A DNA stretch of 64,000 nucleotides from Allacma fusca (Eukaryota > Arthropoda > Collembola > Symphypleona > Sminthuridae): the NCBI GenBank assembly GCA_947179485.1, contig OX359245.1, positions 29,003,067-29,067,066 on the forward strand. Reading direction: 5' to 3'. Every line of letters begins with the position of its first letter. Position 1 is the stretch's first letter. Under the pieces are notes generated by a model. That model was given only the letters and a program-made list of their open reading frames with translations. It made no database searches and had not been told where the DNA came from. This document shows, in pieces, positions 9,851 to 21,179 of this stretch. A program made the position numbers and the translations under genes.

Positions 9851-12211
9851 GGGATTGGAGTAGTGCCTAAGATAGTTTCCGGGACTCACTTTTCAGCAGT
9901 GGAGTTCACGGATTACCTAAAGAAGAAGGGGGTAGAGCACATTAGAATTATGCCCACATTAGAAAATGAAAGAAGAGACAGGGTTTTTATGGCTAATTTA
10001 AATACAGAGAAAGAGCAGGAGAGTCGAGCCAGAGCGTTCAATAAAAACAGACTTCCTACTAATTTTAAAGTAGGCGATTTAGTTTGGGTCTCCAATGGGC
10101 GTAGGCAGGGCCTACAGCTTCCTTGGATAGGTCCCTATTTAATAATCACAGCCTTGAGTACGACTTCTTTTATAGTAGAGTATAAAGGTACTATGAGGAA
10201 GAAACATCAGATCCTCAGAGTGCATTCACATAATATGAAGGAATTCTGTGGTCCAGTTAGTTGGCAGCGGGATTTCCCTGGCGTGTTCAAAAGTAAGATT
10301 CTTGAAAGTCACGAACAGAAAAGGTCTCAAGATCAGGTTAGAAAGGAACATAAGCTATCAGAGGAATTCCAGGAAGCAGAAGGAAAGAGTAAACGGGTTC
10401 TAGAAGAGTTCGAATCACTCGAGTCCGAATTGACCGAAATTAAGGAGCGAATACGAATAGCTCTTAAGGCAAAGGTCAATGAAAAGAACAAGGATAGTGC
10501 ATATAGGCCCCCTAGAGCAAAGGTGCCAGAGATAACAAGATCTCCGATCAGAACTCGGGCTGTCTCGACACGAGAGCAGGCAGATACGAGTCCGGAGGAG
10601 GATTGCGAGCCAGACATTCCCATACTGACAGAAGTTCCAATGGGACCTCATCCTCAACTAGATGAGCTTGGTGGAGATAGTGATTTACCTTTGAGTTTTG
10701 TTTCTTTTTCCAGCGTGAATGACGACAGCGCTATCATTGATCCGTTTGTCACCGGAGATATAGGGAGTGACCATAGCGCAGCAGATGCTTCCAAGACACG
10801 CGAACAAAAAAGTCTTGTAGGCCTACTAAATACGGAGGCTGATAAAAGCCGTATTGAAGACTGGGACGAGGAGAGCACAGGGAAACAGTTGAGTGAAGCA
10901 AGCCGAAGCTCGGAGTACAGACACCACGAAGTCGAAAAGCTCGGAGAGCGATCAGAGACCTTGGAAGAGCCCAATACAATTGAGGATGACTTCCAACTGT
11001 CAGGTTATCACGAAGACAACGGGGAAATGTGCACAGAATTACGTAAAACTTCCTCCGAAAAATGTGAAGTAAACCTGATGCATCGAACGCAACGAATTTC
11101 AGTACCGGAATCTGCTTTGGGACCTATTAGTGTGAATGAGACAAATCAGGAAAGCAATGTTAGACAAACTGGTAAATCGGATAAAATAGCCCAGGTAGTA
11201 GGAGCTAGAATGAGTGGGTCTACAGAATTTAGTCAAACTGACATTAGCCCAAGAGATAACAATTCTGATCACACAAGTACAGAGAGTGCTGTTAATATAA
11301 TAAATATAGGTCATTGTGATGGGAATCGTGTAAGTGAGGAAGATAATGAGAATAGGAATGATAGTTTGATTTTTGTTTCAGCAAATCATAAGGATAGGTC
11401 CCCGGATTTATTCTCTCCCGCGATGGATTATACACCTTTCCGGAAGAGAGAGAGGAACGCGGGATTGAGCCGGACGGAAACATCTCCTTGGAAAGAGGAA
11501 GCACACTCCAGGATAACGTCCACTAAGGATTCGGTGATTTTGAAGAAAAAGTCCCGAGATCGTGGCAAGAGAGGAAGAGGTTCGGATGACTCGGACGAAA
11601 ATCATCTTCACGAACCAGATCCCAAGAAGCATTACATGGGGGGTCACGTGGGTTTCAGTCGGAACAACATCGAAATTCCGGACAAGGGAGAGAGTGCTAT
11701 ATCAATAGCAAATGATTTTGATGATGCCATGGCAAGGCAGGAATCGGTGCGTGCAGCGGAAATATCTCAAGGATACAATGTTATTCCAGGGGAACCGTTA
11801 TTAAAACTACCCAGTCAGCGTAATGTAAGCGGTGGAGTTTCTGTGAGAACTGTAGGGGGAAAACGCTCGTCAGTGCATTCTTTCGTAGTGTAGGAAAGTG
11901 ATGTAGGGCGTGAAAGGAAGTTATTGGATCCTATTAGTTTAAAGGTATCCAAAGCTCCTGGTACGAGGTTTAGTAAGGAGTCCCAGAGGGTAGGACAAGG
12001 ATCAGCCTCATCGGCCAAGTCGGGAGGAACATCCATTCCAAACCTTAGAGGAAGTCCTATACTGGCTCGGAAATCAGCGAAGGAGACTGCTCAGGCAGCA
12101 TTTCGAGGGAGTCCGGCGTCAGAGGAAATAAGACCTCCAGGACCAAGGAGGACAACGCGAGACAGAAAGCCTCCGGATATTTTTAAGTCCATTGATTTCC
12201 GGAAGATATGA
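9851..12211 (+). pseudogene. integrase C-terminal remnant fused to a long acidic tail
   Basis: The frame opens after a TGA at 9848. Its start (PKIVSGTHFSAVEF) matches the last part of an integrase catalytic core, but two residues including the expected catalytic Asp before GTHF are absent, and the following core segment is shortened. Next comes the integrase C-terminal module (FKVGDLVWV ... WIGPYLI) at about 10067-10140. The remaining ~500 residues are a Ser/Glu/Asp-rich low-complexity tail with no recognised domain. A TAG at 11891-11893 interrupts the frame, but the same frame runs on to 12211 and ends in a basic RRTTRDRKPP stretch. There is no ATG at the 5' end. I read this as the end of a pol gene left after a large internal deletion. 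Whether the tail is expressed is unknown. Confidence 0.7.
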
Positions 12212-13878
12212 AATTCGGTGATGTACATTCTGCCAGGGACAGAAGGGCCCCAGACACATTCGATTTTCTGGATGGTTGGATACAGCTGGTTGGCTTGGGA
12301 TCTGAAGGAGTACCGTTTCGATTTTTGTTTTCGCATCCCTTCATGCATTCTGTATTAATTTCCTCGATTAATGGCGGTTGGTAATTTGATTTTATCAGGA
12401 AGTTTTGTAATGTTGGGAGAGTGGAAAGGTCACGAAAATGGCTACATAGAATAACATTAGGCTATAAAATACGATTAGTTAAATATTCAGATTAAGTATT
12501 AACTTAGTCATAAAATGTTGGGAGTAGCGTCTTTCAGTCCTAATGTTAATTTAAATAAGTTATGGTACAGTCCTTGGGCGGGGGCAATAACTCAAGCCAT
12601 AACAAGAAAATTATACTAAGACTATTTATAGTTTGTACTGAAACCTAGATAATAGGAAGTGTTTCATTTATGGGGTCATTTCTCTTTTTCTAGATCTATG
12701 GCAGCACTATTTTCTTCAACAATTATCTTCAAGATAAAGTCCTGGACACAGTAGGCAAGGCCTGTTATTCGTCAGAAGGTCTATGTCTCCGGCTACGTCC
12801 ACGTTATCAGTTTATCTGATTATGTCAGTTCCACTAATTACATTCTAACCTACCTTTCTATAAATAAAATCCTGGTCTAAAAAAACAACAACAACTCAAT
12901 ACTATATAAAGAACAATAGAAAATTATCAATTTGTACTCACAGTGTGTTCCTAAAACGACGTTGTTTTAAATTATCTACCTTAATTTCCTAGCCAAGTAC
13001 CAAAAAGTAACCCAAGCGAACAGTCCGTTGAATCCTGCAACTTTAAATCTTTGTCACACTTGCATGCAAGCGGTAGCTGGAGGTGTAGTTCCTTCATTAA
13101 GTCATTCTTGGTCTCTGTGTTCCCTTGAGGACTTAACGTCTGGATTCTAACTCTAAATCTTTGGTGATAAATTGAAGGTAAAGTACGCCGAAGGAATGAA
13201 ATCCGTTAAACACGGTGAAAGCAAAGAGGTGTGTCGGTGTAAGAAATTACTACATTAAGTTAGAGATCTATTTTGTTTACTTAGTGTGAAGTTTAATTAT
13301 TTATGTTACAATTTTAATTTTTAATTAGGTAATTCAGTACTAGGTTAAGTAGGATTTTAATTTAGTTTAAATCATGTTTTAATTAGAACAAGATTTATTG
13401 TAAACTAATCGCCGGAAAGAGGGAATGACAGATTGAGAAAGGGTGTATGTATGAGTATGACTTCGTACCTAATCGGTCATCGCCCGGATCCTGGGTTAAT
13501 TGGCTGTTGAAAATTAATTCAGAGATTTAATTGTGTTATGACCTTTCTATTTTCCAGAGTCCTGAGCGGTGGTTTACGAGAGCAAGGCCGGAGGACATCT
13601 GAAGAAAAGAGATCAGGAGCAAAGGCCGTGTATGTGTGAAATGTGCTTTTGTGATTATAAATTAGTATGTGAGGGTCTAGTAAGGATGTAAAGACCTCAC
13701 TTAATTTATTTGTGATCAATTGTAAATAATTTGTGATGATTTGCATTTATGATGGATTTATTAATTAAGGTATATTAAAATGAATGAATAGGTAATAATA
13801 TAGGGATTTGGGCGTAATCTTAGGTAAAGAAAATGTTATGTAATAGCTTTCAAATGAGGACATTTGAGGTTCTCAAGT
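12212..13878 (+). other. non-coding 3' interior of the LTR retroelement
   Basis: About 1.65 kb between the end of the integrase-tail frame and the purine tract holds no convincing coding sequence on either strand. I see no envelope-like ORF. It probably contains packaging or structural sequence, but nothing specific is visible. Confidence 0.5.
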
Positions 13879-13888
13879 AGGGGGGAAG
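13879..13888 (+). promoter_or_regulatory. polypurine tract
   Basis: AGGGGGGAAG lies one base upstream of the 3' LTR, where plus-strand priming of an LTR retroelement is expected. Confidence 0.7.
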
Positions 13889-13889
13889 T

Positions 13890-14124
13890 TGTGAGGGTGC
13901 ACTCACAAGGCACTTATGTGTATATGGGTAGAGGTGTACTGTGTAGTGAGACTATATGGTGCGCTTGGCTAAGCATAATGTATTGCGGTAATTGTATGAA
14001 TAAAGGGAGAGTCTTTACCTAACGCCCGAACTGACTAGACCTAGTTTTTACTCTCTCTTATCATATTTTAATAATCATTGTTAGGTTCATAGTTTTAGGT
14101 TTGAGTGTTATAGTTAACCTCACA
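13890..14124 (+). repeat. 3' LTR
   Basis: It matches the 5' LTR over its full length and is preceded directly by the purine tract at 13879-13888. The flanking ATGT at 14125-14128 repeats the one at 7255-7258. Confidence 0.95.
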
Positions 14125-14128
14125 ATGT

Positions 14129-15761
14129 CAAATTGTTTTGAAGAAATCTGTATTCATTATTCATTACGACTACGGATTACAGCAAAGGAACTATTGATTA
14201 TCGATTAATGGCTACTTAAAAACATCTATTGTTTGTAAAGACAGTGACAGTCCATTTGCATGTACTTGATTACATTGAACGAATTTCAGCCGTTTGAAAT
14301 TCTACCTTCAAAACAAAGCACGACTTGATGTGCGGGAGGTTTAGTAATTATTGATTTACTGCGTGCCTGCCCTTGTTATTTACAGATAGTAATAGTGAAA
14401 GAGTAGGTTATGGACATGCCATTTAAGCCTTACTCGTGGATTACTTACTTATCTATTTATTGTGAAAGAATGAATAAAACTATGAATTGTAAGTAATTGG
14501 GAATCGTGCTAATTGAGGGGCGATAATGAATAAAAGATTGAATGGAGTTTTTACATTAATCCGAAGACTAATTGGTATTTATTAAAACAGAAATTAAAAG
14601 GAAACGAAGACTGAGCAACTAAAATTAGATGTTACAGGAATGACTCTCAGTTATTCACTGAAGAACCTGGAAGATTCTTAATCTTAACAAGTGGCTACTG
14701 GAGCCGATTTTTACATTCTTATGTCTAGACGTTACATCTCAGAGGGTGTAACCGGAAGTTGACACTAGTCGGCCTTAGCCGCCTAAAAGTGCTTACTCTG
14801 TACCTTAGTACAAAAACTGTATTTAATTACTTATCAATTACTTCTTAAATTAGAATGGGCTTAATCTAGGGTTGTGGGTCTTCACAATTTAATCATTTAC
14901 TTTTGGAAGTGCTTATTTCATTTATGTTAATGCTATACATACCTAACAATAGTTTCATTTCGCTATTCATTGCTGGAGTAAATTTCATTTGAAAATCAGC
15001 AGAAGTGCTTACTAAAGCCGAAATTAAATCGTTAGTAAACATTCAAAGCCAACGAATTACAATGCAGCAAGTGGCAAGAAAATTGTAAGTTTGGATAACA
15101 TTTAAACACATACTGGTTGGCCAGGTTGACGTAAATTATGTGAAGATCAATAAGTGCAGGGATATTTGCTGCCAATCAGGTCAAGGAAATACATCAAATC
15201 TAGCCAGGCATCATTTCAAGGATTTGGCATTGCAAACAACCCCAAATATTTACAATTTCATTCAAGAACGTCGAAAAATACAAGATTGCGACAGCAAAAC
15301 TAATTGAAAATTTTTTTCTGGGTCTAGCTAAGTTTTTACAAACTGAACTGGTATTTACGGGCTTCTTTATACTTTGTGTGCCTAGTCTGGCTTGTTTTCA
15401 CTAGTGCACTTACGTTGCAAAACTATATTGCAACATTTCAAGTATATGTAAGGATTACCAAAATGTGACGTTATCACTGGTGCATTGCAGGGGAATAATT
15501 TAACGTGTAATTTCTTGGACGAATCCTGGAGTGTTGCTACTAGGAAAGCCGTTGTATGGAGAGGATGTTACGTTAGATTTCACACTAACTAATGACGATT
15601 GTATGGACTAGAACTTTGAGATCTTTTTCGTGACATTCCTTAAAATTAGGAATGCATTCCGAGCTCCGATTGAGATTGTATGCACACGTCAAATGTTTGG
15701 CGGGATTCGTTGTGCCTAACTTTGAATTAGTCATAGATGGTTGTTTTGATGATCTAAATCA
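14129..15761. other. intergenic, nothing recognised
   Basis: This AT-rich sequence lacks ORFs worth reporting. I recognised no inverted-repeat element or RNA gene in it. Confidence 0.45.
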
Positions 15762-15763
15762 TA

Positions 15764-16517
15764 CTTGCAGTCGTTCAGTTCATAAAGTGATGAACTGAAC
15801 TGAACTAGCCCTTATTTTCATTGTTATTGAACGAACTAGTTAAAGCAGGCCTGGTCATTCCAATCGGAATTAGAATTGGAATCGGTATTTCATTCCTTTT
15901 TTTTGGTATTCCTATCGGAATTGGTATTTTTAAACATACTTTTTCAAGTATTTAAATCTATATTGAATCGAAAAGAAATATGTATATTCGAATTAGTATT
16001 CAAAATATATTTAAATACTGTATCCAATGCTTAGATATCCAAAAAATCCGTGACATTTTGAAGTTTATCTCGTAAATTTAAACAACAAAAGAAATTTTCA
16101 GTCAGTCATAACAAAACTGTTTTAAACTACTCATTGGAACACCAAATTTAGGATTACGTTTGCCTCCATAAAATGACTCAGAGCAAATGCTAATTTTTGC
16201 TGGAAACTAATCTGTATGCAATGAATTCATTTGTCAGTAATTTTCTCAATTGATAAAAAGGGGTTTAAAAAAAAAACAAAGTGAATCAAGTTACATACGG
16301 TTATGGTATTTGTGTAGAATAAGCAGTATTGCCTTTATAAAATGGTATGGAATATTCACTGGCGTGTTTTCATAATTGCCGAATTTAGATATATTCGGGT
16401 TTAAACGCTCATGTTTTTCGAGACTCTAGTAACTCCACATATTAATATTTAATAAATAAAGTATTTAAATTATATTGGAATTGAAGGCTTTTTCATTTGT
16501 GCAACCCTGACTGCAAG
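15764..16517. mobile_element. GTTCAGTT-arm element, copy 2, split by a nested element
   Basis: The left end (CTTGCAGTCGTTCAGTT next to TA at 15762-15763) and about 90 bp of arm are nearly identical to 2702-2790; the right end ACTGCAAG is next to TA at 16518-16519. Most of the interior is occupied by a different sequence from 15846 to 16509 with cagg-type ends. Confidence 0.6.
15846..16509. mobile_element. nested element with GGAATCGGAATTGG arm
   Basis: It begins caggcctggtcattcc and ends gtgcaaccctg (inverse cagggttgcac). The left arm has repeated ggaattggaatcgg words; only a weak ggaattgaa remains on the right. The flanking octamers (agttaaag, actgcaag) agree at five of eight positions only, so a target duplication is not established. 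Confidence 0.4.
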
Positions 16518-16624
16518 TATTATTATAAAAAGCAATTATTGTGAATCTATATGTTAAAGTGTTGCAATAATTTAGTTCATTGAGATTATTCCACAAAGGA
16601 TAACAAATTCTCAAGTGACAACAC

Positions 16625-16920
16625 ATCTGGGCTTAAACCAAACCATCTAGCTTATTTGCGGGTAATTCGGATGATTTTTAATCACCAAATCTGGTATGAG
16701 TGTAATATTGAGATCGGAGGTCACAGCTAGGTCATCGTGTCACAAACTGGAACCAAACTTGACAGGCAAGTCATCTGGGCTTAAACCAAAAGTTCTAGCC
16801 TGTTTGCGGGCAATTCGAATGATTTTTAGGTACCAAATCCGGTATGGGGAAGATATTGACCTCGGGGGTCACAGCCGGGTCATCGTGTCGCAAACTGGAA
16901 CCAAACTCGGTACACGTTTA
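16625..16920. repeat. two-copy tandem repeat, period about 148 bp
   Basis: The block starting atctgggcttaaacc at 16625 is repeated from 16773 with roughly 85-90 percent identity by eye (shared landmarks atctgggcttaaaccaaa and gtcacaaactggaaccaaac). It has no coding character. A fragment of a satellite or of a larger transposon is possible. Confidence 0.75.
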
Positions 16921-17679
16921 ATATGTGTCTAATTAAAGCCCTACTTTCAATCTGGGCCAGTTTTGTCACCGTTTTGTTTATGAAACCGCATCGACGCTCT
17001 TTGACCTCTTGAGGTCAGTATCTTGGAATTTTGATGTCATATCTCGCTGAAATTTTTTTTGCACGTTATTTAATTTTTATTCTTGCCATTTTTGAAGTTA
17101 TATTGCTAATTTTCACTGTTTGAATTTTTTGGTACCCCATGAGCCCCCCCCTCATTTTTTGCTAACTTTGACCCGGGATATCTCCGAATCCCGTCGTCAG
17201 ATTTTTTCGGGGCAATTATCAAAAATGATCTACGCGTCAAGGCGCACCCTGCAGTAATTTTTTCGTTAAAATCGAACAGAGGGCATTTTCTCGTAAGGAT
17301 TGTGCGGTGTCCTTCCGTCTTCCGTAATATTTTATTTTCATATATGAGACAACAAAGTCAAGATACAAAAAATTACAGTACCCGCCAGAAACCGTCTTTC
17401 CATCGTATTATATGTATCCTGGTACGTTACATGTGAATGAAAGCGCTTACTGACAGCATTAAAGTTAGTTGTCATGAAAGGTACATTCGGCGCGCGAAGG
17501 GTGATTTTGAAGCACCCTTCCGTCAACTTCAATTTTTTCATTAATGCGCTGAAGCCTTACTTGTTCCTTCGTAATTTTTTTGACCCTTCCTTCCCTTCCC
17601 TGCATTTCTTTCGAAAGAAGCGCATCCTTCCCTGAAGGAAGGCTTCTTTGAAGGGTACCCGTCGACGGGTGAACATCTC
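16921..17679. repeat. repeat-like non-coding stretch, CCTTCC/GAAGG words at its end
   Basis: No gene is seen. From about 17300 to 17660 ccttccgt, cccttccttcc and gaaggaagg words occur in both orientations, resembling the motif arms of other elements here, but no clean ends were found. Confidence 0.35.
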
Positions 17680-18506
17680 TGGCTGAATTTCAAAATGTGT
17701 CTGAATTTCTGGTCAAAACTTAAATAGTTTGTAGTTTATATTCGCCAGGTTCGGTTTGTTTGATACAACTGCTTGAACTGAAAAAACATTAACGTTTTGA
17801 GAAATCGCCGAACTAACCGAGTCTTGTCGGTGATTGCAACAGATGGCAATTGTTTGAGTAGTCGTCATGCTTTCAAAAATTTGTTTATCCGCGGATATCC
17901 GTCCGATTATCCGTAAAACAAAAAGTTACCATCCGATCCGTTCGGATAGTTTACGTAGTAGTATCGGATCCCACCAGTGATTTTTTTCTCGGAGGGGAAT
18001 GGCATAACCGATCCGTTCGAATAATATCGGATCGGATAATCCTCAGTTTTATCCTATCAGATCCGTATTCGTTTGGATATATCCGATCCGTTGAGAATCT
18101 TCGTCACCCAAATGTTTTTGAGTTCGATATTTCCTACAACTTATTAGGCAATTTGCGAAATGCACTTATAACTTATAACTTATAGCGTAACTTAAAATTT
18201 TACGTAAGCTCCGCCCACTTTACGTTAATTTTAGGTTTACGTTGAAAAAAGTTAAAATCTCGACGTAAAATTATAATTATAAGATACTACAGACTATTTA
18301 CGCAAACTTATCATTACACTCGCGCTCTTTGATTTAAATATGCATCATTCATAATCGCATCCAATCGGATTGATGGCCATTGAAATAGCACTGCCATTGA
18401 AAACCACAAGCACACTACTGTAAACACAGTTGTGACTTGTGGCAGATACAAAATATCTAGCGCTGTCAATTTTCTCACATATTTCTCCAGTTTTCCTGCT
18501 TCCAAA

Positions 18507-19837
18507 ATGCCTGCAAGAAAATCTCCAGGATCCAGTCATAAAGTTTGCAAAACTCCAAAGGAGAAAAAGCCCAAAAAGGTTAGTAAATAATCTTAATATG
18601 TACATTTCTTGGTTAAATCTTAGGTTCATTGCTACAAAATTATAAACTCAAGATTGAAATAAATGTAATAGGAAAGGTTCGGGTTTAACATTGAGAAAGA
18701 CATAAGACTTCTGAGGACGGCAATAGCACTTAATCCTTGGCAGTTGGGTGATGATAAATGGACACAAGTTGCTAAAGAACTCAATGAAATGTTCAAGTAC
18801 GATGTTACTCCAAGAACTACAAAAGACCGAGTGGATCGACTGGTGATACAGCTGAAGCAGCAAGAGCTCAAATCCAAGTGAGCAAAAACTATTTTCAAAG
18901 GGTTTCTTTTTACTAAAGTGTACTAGGAATTTATTCAGGAGTCAGTTATTATTTAGGAGTCAGGAGGATGTATATGTATGTACGTAGTAGCCCCAATACT
19001 TTGTCAATTATTTTGACTTCAAAGATATTAAATGTGTACTTTGGCTAGTAACTAAACCAGCGCAAAATTCCACTGTTGAATTTACTGAAACTAGCTCAGC
19101 AATGGTAATCTCCTAATGTATCAATTTAAATTGAATGCATTAAATTTCAATATTAGGACTGGAACTGAAGAACAGCAAACAGAAAGAGGCGAACTCATTC
19201 AACAAATAATTGCTATTGTTGAGGAATGCAAAGCAGGAATAAATGAACAATTCGGAGCTGACGATAGTGACCTTCAAGAATCGGAAAATGAAGTTGTAGA
19301 AGTGGACCAAGTACCAGATAAAGATGACCCGCAAGTGTCCAGATCACAACAAATTCGTAAGGAAAGGCAAGAAGCAGACAAGTCGCGGAACGACACATTT
19401 TTGGAATACCAAAAAGGTGATAAGATCTATAACTTAGCGTGTGGATTTGTATTTTATATCTATAAAAGAGGAATCTTATTTTACTGGTTAGTGTGAATAT
19501 TGTTTCGCATACAGATCAAGCTATGAGCCCAGTTAGGAAGAGGCGAAGCCGATCAAAATTCTCGGAAGACGAAATGATCTGGAACAAGCATGAACATGAC
19601 ATGAGGATGGAAGAAATGAAGCAACTTCTCGATGAAAAGAAGCATGAAGCAACTTTTGCTTTGGAAAACGAGAGAATTCGTATAGAAAAGGCAAGGTTAG
19701 AAATTGAGCAACAAAAGGAAGCCCGAATGGCTGATGAGAATAGACGGTCATACGAATTGTCTATGGCACAGGTAGGGATCCAGAAAACAATGTGCGATTT
19801 AGTTAATGCTGTGTCTAAGGCATTAAATAAGGAATAA
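18507..19837 (+). CDS. Myb/SANT-like protein of the Harbinger transposon, four exons
   Basis: Splicing 18507-18578, 18672-18877, 19157-19416 and 19515-19837 gives an uninterrupted 286-residue protein; all junctions have GT/AG borders and phases agree. Residues 1-24 are basic (KTPKEKKPKK). Residues about 25-92 look like a Myb/SANT-type domain, with FNIEKDIRLLRAI, then DDKWTQVAKELNEMF, then TPRTTKDRVDRLV helices. The middle is acidic, and the C-terminal third is a charged coiled coil (from about FSEDEMIWNKHEHDMRMEEM). In PIF/Harbinger elements the partner protein helps the transposase enter the nucleus and bind the ends. The next gene, on the opposite strand, is the transposase; the 3' ends are 100 bp apart. 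Confidence 0.85.
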
Positions 19838-19937
19838 ACGAAAGCAATTAGTTGTATCAGTGAATGTACATTTATTTAAATATGGTTGTTAATGAATTGT
19901 ATGTAATAAATGTAGTGTATATGTATATTAATTAATA

Positions 19938-21179
19938 TCATTGTAAATATTCCTCAAGTGTTGGAGGGTTACAAGAGAAGTATCTAGATACCTGGCTCCC
20001 ATTCAGACAAGTATGACAGTTTGCAAGAATGCCTCCAACTATGTACTGCTTCTTGATATCTTGCATGAGGAGCTTTTGATTTTTTTTTGAAGTCCAGGAA
20101 AGCAAACAGTTGAATAATTTTACCAAATCCATACTCTACACTCACACGTAATGCTGACATATCAGTATTAAACTTCTTCTGTGCATCCGACAACTTTGCG
20201 CGATTTTTGAAGCCCACTTTTACAAATTTCTGGTTTGCATAGCCAGAATCTCCGTAAAGTGAAAACCAAGTTCCATCCGCATTGACGAAAATCTCCTCCA
20301 TTTCTGAGATTATTTTGCTGCTATGTATAATTGCCGAATCGTGCCTCTTTCCAATGTAAGGTCCGTCGACTCTGGCAAGTAGTCCATTGGGCAGCATAAG
20401 TCCTTGGTATTTGACAAGGTGTTCTTTATAATAGCCACTATAATATAACTCCTGCTGTTTCTTTGGTCGACAAATAGGCCGACAAGTTCCATCAATGAAT
20501 CCAACAATGTTAGGATAGAGTGAACCACTGTAGGAACAAGCCTGAAAAAGTTTTGAGCACTAATTGCAGAACGAGTTTTAATTCTGGATAATAATAATAT
20601 GCATGTTTTTGACAAAATAACTTGTAACCTCGTACCTCCGCATATTGGGCTAACTTTTCCTTTGTGAGCCATGGCTGATTTAGTGACCTGATTCGGTTAC
20701 TAAAATTATTGAAGATCCAATCCAGCATCCAATTACAAATTCGAGACAACGAAGAGATATCACGGCCAAAAAGTTTCACCAAGTCAAACAAGCGATTGGG
20801 ATAGCAAAGTCGCCTCAAAAGTATTGTCAACCCTTCTAACCCTGTTGGTGTACATTAAACTGCCAATCAGCCTTCTTAGTTTTAAAACTAGTAATTACGG
20901 ATGGAGAGTCAACAGCAACTCACCATTCACCTTCATGCCATTTTTTAATCGGATATTTTCTGGGATTTGTAAAGCCTCGCCAATTCGAACTATTTGGGCT
21001 GGAGTAAAACGAAATAACAACTTGCTTTCACGATCACTGTAGCTGTTTAAATCAAACAGTTTTCTTTTGTGGAGAGATGTGAAATCTAATCGCCGGAGTC
21101 GTTTAATAGAATAGTATAATGATGATGAAATCACTTTTTTTAAGCACATCATCCTTAGCTGACGAGTCGAAACAGGCAT
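19938..21179 (-). pseudogene. PIF/Harbinger DDE transposase (HARBI1-like), one frameshift
   Basis: There are three exons on the minus strand: 21179-20924 (first usable ATG at 21179), about 20845-20636, and about 20543-19938. The donors G/GTGAGT and GAG/GTACG and the acceptor tttttcag/GC are visible. The first exon carries a helix-rich N-terminus (FTPAQIVRIGEAL), the second the YPNRLFDLVKLFG region. The third has the catalytic triad in order: Asp in GFIDGTCRP, Asp in GKRHDS, Glu in RVSVEYGFG. Near 20088 a run of nine A puts the end out of frame; the matching C-terminus (VGGILANCHTCL to stop at 19938) is in the frame reached if the run had eight A. So it is either very recently inactivated, a sequence error, or rescued by slippage. 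Confidence 0.85.

Larger units (their letters stand above)
7259..14124 (+). mobile_element. non-autonomous LTR retrotransposon (Ty3/gypsy-like)
   Basis: Two near-identical 235-bp LTRs (7259-7493 and 13890-14124), each beginning TGTGAGG and ending CCTCACA, are flanked by a 4-bp target duplication ATGT (7255-7258, 14125-14128). A candidate primer-binding site starts TGGTGGAGGCGACG at 7498, and a purine tract AGGGGGGAAG lies at 13879-13888 just before the 3' LTR. The interior has a long open gag and only the C-terminal part of an integrase; protease, reverse transcriptase and RNase H are missing. Near-identical LTRs indicate recent insertion, presumably with enzymes supplied in trans. The integrase C-terminal style and 4-bp duplication favour Ty3/gypsy. 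Confidence 0.92.

Noticed and set aside
9670..9862. Programmed gag-pol frameshift
   Set aside because: No protease or RT follows gag, and about 180 bp with stops separates the two frames, so a recoding signal has no product to serve.
8265..12348. Minus-strand ORFs across the retroelement gag and integrase tail
   Set aside because: No domains, low-complexity composition, and complete overlap with well-supported plus-strand frames.
16625..16920. CRISPR-like or satellite array
   Set aside because: Only two long copies are present, with no short repeat-spacer pattern; the host is eukaryotic.
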